Shown here: positions 59,659 to 64,000 of the stretch, one piece after another
Position numbering within the stretch: position 1 is the first letter of the stretch
Layout: each line of letters opens with the position of its first letter
Assembly: GCA_026874595.1 (NCBI GenBank)
Contig: CM049312.1
Coordinates: 29,889,456 to 29,953,455, forward strand
DNA from: Sipunculus nudus
Taxonomy: Eukaryota > Annelida > Sipuncula > Golfingiida > Sipunculidae
Reading direction: 5' to 3'
DNA: 64,000 nt
Translations under genes and position numbers: made by a program
Notes under the pieces: model-generated
Told to the model about the DNA's origin: nothing
Databases searched by the model: none
The model's input: the letters and a program-made list of their open reading frames with translations, nothing else

Positions 59659-62218
59659 TTAATATACGCTAGGCCATATGGACAATTTGTCCCGTCTTGT
59701 CGATCTTTTATTCCATTTCTTGCCCCACATGTCCTTTTCAGCGTTCACAATGTTATCTTTTCCTGTTTTCCCCAGCAGACGGGTTTGCTCGCCTTTTCCC
59801 GGCGGTTCGTCTTCTCCCTCGGACGACGACGACGTAGATGAGGAACTCGACGACGTGGACGACCGACGGTCTCTGATAACAACCGTTGGCACCCCGCTTT
59901 TCCTGTCTCTGTACTTGACGTAGGCCCCGCGCCCCGCTTGCACGGTCAGGGCTGTCATTTGTCTTAGGAGTACAAAAAAAGCATAAACGCCACCGATACC
60001 CACCATTATCCCCAGTATAAAAGCGATCACTTTACCAGCAAGTGTACCGAGGAATCCCAAAATCCCAGAAAGGAGTTTACCGAAGAAATCCAACGCACCA
60101 CTGAATACTGTGCCAACGGCGCTGCCGATGCCGTTGATTATGTCGGAAGCGATTTTCCCCAGGTCTGGGTCATTGCTGGTGTAAACCTGATACATGGCCA
60201 TCGTCCAACGTAAATGGCGATCGAAAACGCGCATCTGGTTCGCGTTTTCCAGCATAGACATGAGGTCGAGCTCGCCTTCGATTTCCTTGTCCGTGTAAGG
60301 GTTTTCCATGATGGGGGACATCGGCCTCTTTCGGTGGCAGGAAATCGGTGACGTCCCGCAGGGCGGGATCGACGTCATCCACTATGTAGCCGTAATTCAT
60401 ATCACGGATGTAATTTTCAGAAGGCAGGTCCGACAACACCGCAAATTCGGTTTCGGTCCCGTTTTCGTCCGGCAGGGTGATAAGAGTGTAGTTTTTGTAC
60501 GTGAGCGGTACCTCGTTGATGTAAAAACGCAACATGTTCGGGTAGCGGCAGGATTCCGTGTACTTGGGCGGGATCACGATCCGTCCGTCATCCATGGCCT
60601 GGCCCCGCAGAGGTTCCATGTCCTTTATCCCGGTCATGTTGGCCGTCCTGTTGCCCCCGTCCTCCGGGTCATTGAAGTATATGAGAGGCCTGCTGTAGCA
60701 CAACGATTTGCCCTCGCCGACCTCCAGACTGCGGGCAAGACGGAAGTCCGTTTCATTGAGGAACCTGCATCGGCTTATCTCGTAAACGCTGCCGCGCGGT
60801 TTGGCATACACGTCCCGCCCTAAGTACACGGACAGCACAGACGACGGGTTGACAATGGCAAGAGAACGCGCCATGTTGTGGTCGTAATAACTCTGAGCGC
60901 ACCAAGTGTCCAGACGCTGACGCTGTTGCGAGTTCATCCAGTCCACAATCTTCCCAGACACAAAATACCTCACATTTTCCATTATTTCGTTGGTCATCAG
61001 CAGCAGTTCCGACCTGGTTGCGTGGTCAAGACTACGTCTTCGACGGGAAAGGTAATGCGTGCAGTTCAACGCGGCAGCCCCGTGAGCGTTGGCGTGCTGC
61101 TTCCTCTTGTACTCCTCACACAAGTGGTCATGGTTTACTACGCTTACATTCAGATGTACCGTGGAATGGTTGAGGTGGTTTTCGATTGCAGAAACGGGAA
61201 CAGTGTCAGGTATCCAAGCGACGATCCCGTAATAGGTGTCCCAGTACATTTCCGTGTAGTTCATTGAACTCAGCCTCTTTGACACGCAGTAGGGATGATC
61301 GATGGCACTGAGACTAGGTATCATATGTTTCTGTCGGTCAAATGTAAGCATTTGTTTTGCGTCCTCCAGCACCAAGTAGAAGCGCCCGTTGCCGTCACCC
61401 AGCTTAACCTTGGTTACGTTATGGTGTATCTCTGCCAGTACATAACCGCATGACATCGTAGGTTCGACTTTGTGCCAAACGATGACCCATTCGTCAGTGG
61501 TTATGTGACTGCCCAGTTCAAACGATCTGGCTCCCGTGCTCGACAGGTTCTGAGCCATGCCCAGCGACGTGTGCACAACCTGATACGGGGGAGAAGCGAC
61601 AACATACACTTCTTTCATGATACAGTTGTGAGTGTACGTTTCCGGATCGTACCCGAACGCGAACCAATTATACTTCACACTGACAGGTATGTTGCTGGAA
61701 TACGTGACGTATCCGTCGTGGCTCATGCTGACATAATACAACATGTGCGTCTTGCCGTCGATCGTGCAGTCCCTTGTTGAGCGCCATTTCCGACACTCTT
61801 CTGCCGAGGGAGGCGCAATCGGGCGGTCCCATTTGTCAGTTATAAATTTGTGACCAAACCAACCCGTGTACGTTTTTCTGTACGATACGAACCACTGGCA
61901 GGCCATGGCGTCGGTCCTGGTAGCTTGAATATTCCTCTTGAAAGTGATAACCGTCCCGGTTTCGTGGTGGTCCTGTGCATGGTCAGCTGCATGGGGGCAT
62001 CTGGGGTGAGGAGCGAAATGTACATATTTGGACGGCGTCCGCGGGTCACAGAACCGCAGTCTGTTCAAACGTTCGTTCCCTTTCAGGTCCGCGTACGCAC
62101 GTTGCGAGGTGTTAAGCGTTGTTATGTCGATGGCCGAGGAAGTGACGGCGCCGGACATTTGCTGGAAAGCAGTCACTGCGAAGCAAACACGCAGCACCCA
62201 AGACAATATTCCACACAT
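59659..62218 (-). CDS. Glycoprotein B-like fusion protein (frame change near 60315)
   Basis: Starts at the ATG at 62218 (GTG extension to 62251 dropped) with a signal peptide (ILSWVLRVCFAVTAF). Two aromatic fusion-loop-like stretches (TYTGWFGHKF and YNWFAFGYDPE), many N-glycosylation sequons and a furin-type site (SRRRRS, about residue 395) follow, the class III fusion-protein order of herpesvirus gB. The C-terminal part lies in a different frame (up to 59659): a Gly/hydrophobic membrane-proximal region and a long membrane anchor (VIAFILGIMVGIGGVYAFFVLL), then a Ser-rich cytoplasmic tail. The change of frame lies at the C5 run (coding strand) at 60313-60317, so one base gained or lost there explains it. 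gB drives virus-cell membrane fusion. As given, the reading frame is broken. An E-box (62251-62256) is upstream. Confidence 0.85.
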
Positions 62219-62250
62219 GGCCACAGACGTTGACGTTTCCGATGAACACA

Positions 62251-62256
62251 CACGTG
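62251..62256 (-). promoter_or_regulatory. E-box next to a CRE-like site before gB
   Basis: CACGTG followed by TGACGTCT, 33 bases upstream of the gB ATG. A TATTTGT-like sequence lies further up at 62354-62360 on the minus strand. Confidence 0.4.
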
Positions 62257-62393
62257 ACGTCTACGCTAGACAACTAAACGGTGATAATACACGAACCGAT
62301 CGACAAAGCATGAAAACGTGCTATGGGGGTCAATATAGTACATGTGGTCCGTGACAAATACTGACAAAAGAACACCGCATGTTTGTGCGTGAA

Positions 62394-63185
62394 TCACTGG
62401 CGCGGACAAGAAATGTACGCCACAGTTTGTAATCCCTGCAGAAGCGGCAGACTGGTTTCGAGTCTCCTGCACAATGTGCAACCGCAACCCCGCCACTCCC
62501 GTTGCCCCAGGAAAAGGGCCATGCAAATAGACCTCGGGGTCACGTTGTTCCGGACATATTCATCTACCTCGTAATTGTCAAGTGTGCTGTAAGGAGTAGG
62601 TAAATTCGCGCCAATCCCTGACGTCGCAACCACTCTCCGCATCAACTGGAAGCAATGCTGGCACCACATTTGACAGAATGCCACCCAAATCAGGATTCCT
62701 GGTTCAAATGTTGTGACCTGCCCTTCTTCACCTGGCTCTTCGGGTAACCTCTCTGCAATAGCTGAACATATCGACCACATGTCTTTTGCCATTGTGCTCG
62801 ACAGAGAGAGATCGATTACGTCCAAGTATCTCCACAGAGACATCTGACGGCCGTGCGTCTCGAAAAATGTTGCAATATTCCCATCGGCTTCCGACATGCA
62901 CTTTTCGTAACGCATAATCATCTCTTCATCGTCCATGTCAGACGACGATGACGACGAATCCTCCTCATTTTCTTGTAGTTCTCCCCCACTGTCATCCTCA
63001 TCTCCGGATCCCAGTACAGGCCAGCCACAAGGGTCATCGGCGACACCGTCCCGGGGATTGTTGTTCTCTTCCCTTTCTCCCGACCCGCCTTCCTCATCAG
63101 AACGATGAACGTCTTCATTTGGTAATGACATATCGTCCGCGTGGTACCCTGCTGTACCAAGTGTAACCCCTTGTATGTCAGACAT
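62394..63185 (-). CDS. Acidic-N-terminus protein (263 aa)
   Basis: A 263-aa protein from the ATG at 63185. Residues of about 20-90 are highly acidic with a serine run (EEDSSSSSSDMDDEE), typical of a transactivator or a casein-kinase-2 target. The C-terminal half is helical with paired cysteines (CQMWCQHCF, CGCTLCRRL) that may bind zinc. No homologue recognised. It has a TATTTGTG element at 63239-63246 (minus) 54 bases before the ATG and no TATAAA in a normal position. Confidence 0.7.
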   Translation of the reverse strand: MSDIQGVTLGTAGYHADDMSLPNEDVHRSDEEGGSGEREENNNPRDGVADDPCGWPVLGSGDEDDSGGELQENEEDSSSSSSDMDDEEMIMRYEKCMSEADGNIATFFETHGRQMSLWRYLDVIDLSLSSTMAKDMWSICSAIAERLPEEPGEEGQVTTFEPGILIWVAFCQMWCQHCFQLMRRVVATSGIGANLPTPYSTLDNYEVDEYVRNNVTPRSICMALFLGQREWRGCGCTLCRRLETSLPLLQGLQTVAYISCPRQ

Positions 63186-63485
63186 AGCAAATGAACCAAA
63201 CTGTCACCAGTGCGGCTGTTATAAAGTCGCAGTCACGACACAAATATATATATATATACGGACGTGCACACAGGGTTTACAACGAAACATGTGATAAATC
63301 ATTCAAATAGCAACATTCCAACCACGCATGCACAGGACCGACTGGACCATACAACAGACAGACGATGCACGCAACCGAAAACACAAACACGTATAAAAGA
63401 AATATAGTTTTTTAATATGATATAGCATAGCAATAAACAAAAACAGGTGCACGACCCACATTCAAGGACACAATCATGTGATTCA
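63186..63485. other. Intergenic region
   Basis: TA-rich tract at 63243-63258, the TATTTGTG element and a plus-strand AATAAA near 63431; no gene seen. Confidence 0.5.
63239..63246 (-). promoter_or_regulatory. TATTTGTG element
   Basis: Minus-strand TATTTGTG 54 bases before the ATG at 63185, embedded in a TA-rich tract. Confidence 0.4.
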
Positions 63486-64000
63486 TTAATCGGTAGAAAC
63501 CCGCCTGCGTTTCGTGTCCGGCTCGCCGATCGGCATGAGAAAACGGAGAGCGGATGACAAATCGTTTTCGTCCATGCGGACGTAAGGGAAACGGGTACAA
63601 AAGTCATCGACGCACCTGAACGTCTCTGCGTCCAAGCTGCTTTTTGGCAGCTGTTCGATATCCACTCCGCTGTTTCCTATACGTGTGGATATTATCTGGT
63701 ACAACAGACCAGCCACTTTTTCGACAGGAACGTCAGGGTCCTCACACATGTCGTCCAAACACGTTTCGAGGTCTTGGATGCTTCCTGTCCTGCCGGCTGC
63801 GTCCATGCCGTGTAGCACACTGCGTGCAGCGTGGTGCACCTGCATGCGTTGAGAGAACGGCTCCGTGCTAACCCCCAGAAAGAGCGGGTATTGCCGTTTA
63901 TCGTCAGCATCTTGTTTTCCCGCACGCGGCCAGTTCATCGACTTGAGCGCGCCTGTATACAGTGCTGAGAGCTCAGTCTCGTTCACACCCATCAACATCC
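63486..64000 (-). CDS. Partial protein at the window edge
   Basis: The minus-strand frame is open to the right edge of the window; the first visible ATG (63998) gives 170 aa, but the true start may be outside. Helical and acidic in the middle; ends in a basic TKRRRVSTD tail that resembles a nuclear localisation signal. No family recognised. Confidence 0.6.
   Translation of the reverse strand, partial: MLMGVNETELSALYTGALKSMNWPRAGKQDADDKRQYPLFLGVSTEPFSQRMQVHHAARSVLHGMDAAGRTGSIQDLETCLDDMCEDPDVPVEKVAGLLYQIISTRIGNSGVDIEQLPKSSLDAETFRCVDDFCTRFPYVRMDENDLSSALRFLMPIGEPDTKRRRVSTD

Overview
The window reads as a large invertebrate herpesvirus (Malacoherpesviridae-like), possibly joined to host DNA at its left end. 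The best evidence is a split terminase large-subunit gene (exon 1 at 44715-45866, exon 2 at 37601-38892, minus strand). It has a Walker A motif in exon 1, and a Walker B motif and nuclease acidic motifs in exon 2. A glycoprotein B-like gene (59659-62218, minus) has a signal peptide, paired hydrophobic fusion-loop-like stretches, a furin-type site and a membrane anchor. Clusters of BIR/RING inhibitor-of-apoptosis (IAP) genes, no bacterial operons, and TATA boxes and AATAAA signals packed against short genes fit a eukaryotic large-DNA virus. Malacoherpesviruses are known from oyster and abalone, and related sequences have been reported with the amphioxus genome. The species here cannot be fixed from sequence alone.

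Layout. (1) 1-4970: AT-rich DNA with TA microsatellites and degenerate short repeats and no convincing gene, possibly host flank. (2) 5094-8032: two tandem paralogous secreted fibronectin-III-like proteins and one doubtful small ORF, minus strand. (3) 8945-11915: a 3-kb foldback (inverted) repeat carrying 105-bp tandem units, either a transposon or a viral repeat. (4) 12.2-29 kb, accessory region: a PPxY-bearing ORF without an ATG, a repeat-rich coiled-coil protein, two Cys/His-rich proteins, three ankyrin paralogues, a C-type-lectin/multi-EGF scavenger-receptor-like protein, a CARD-like protein, a small cystine-knot-like secreted protein and a PD-(D/E)XK nuclease-like protein. (5) 29-46 kb, core region: very large unrecognised ORFs and the split terminase. 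The terminase intron contains five genes. (6) 46.5-51 kb: three IAP genes, one of them spliced. (7) 51-64 kb: large structural-type ORFs, a 599-bp perfect tandem duplication, gB and acidic proteins.

How the genes fit together. The plus-strand genes inside the terminase intron (83 aa, a UL92-like zinc protein, 523 aa, 420 aa) match the order and relative size of UL91-UL92-UL93-UL94 inside the UL89 intron of betaherpesviruses. This suggests that the packaging, vertex and tegument genes and part of the late-transcription machinery share an ancient arrangement. Several likely late genes also lack TATAAA and instead carry TATTTGTG 46-115 bases before the ATG, as expected if a virus-coded late pre-initiation complex is used. 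The accessory genes look aimed at apoptosis (IAP, CARD), NF-kB-type signalling (ankyrin) and extracellular recognition (FN3, EGF/lectin, cystine knot).

Cautions. Three genes (terminase exon 2, the 58.7-kb ORF pair and gB) change frame at or next to homopolymer runs, which points to sequencing indels or to decay of an endogenous copy. Start codons were chosen by ATG, TATA position and context; several longer reading frames begin only at GTG or TTG and were trimmed. All functional calls come from reading motifs by eye, without database searches.
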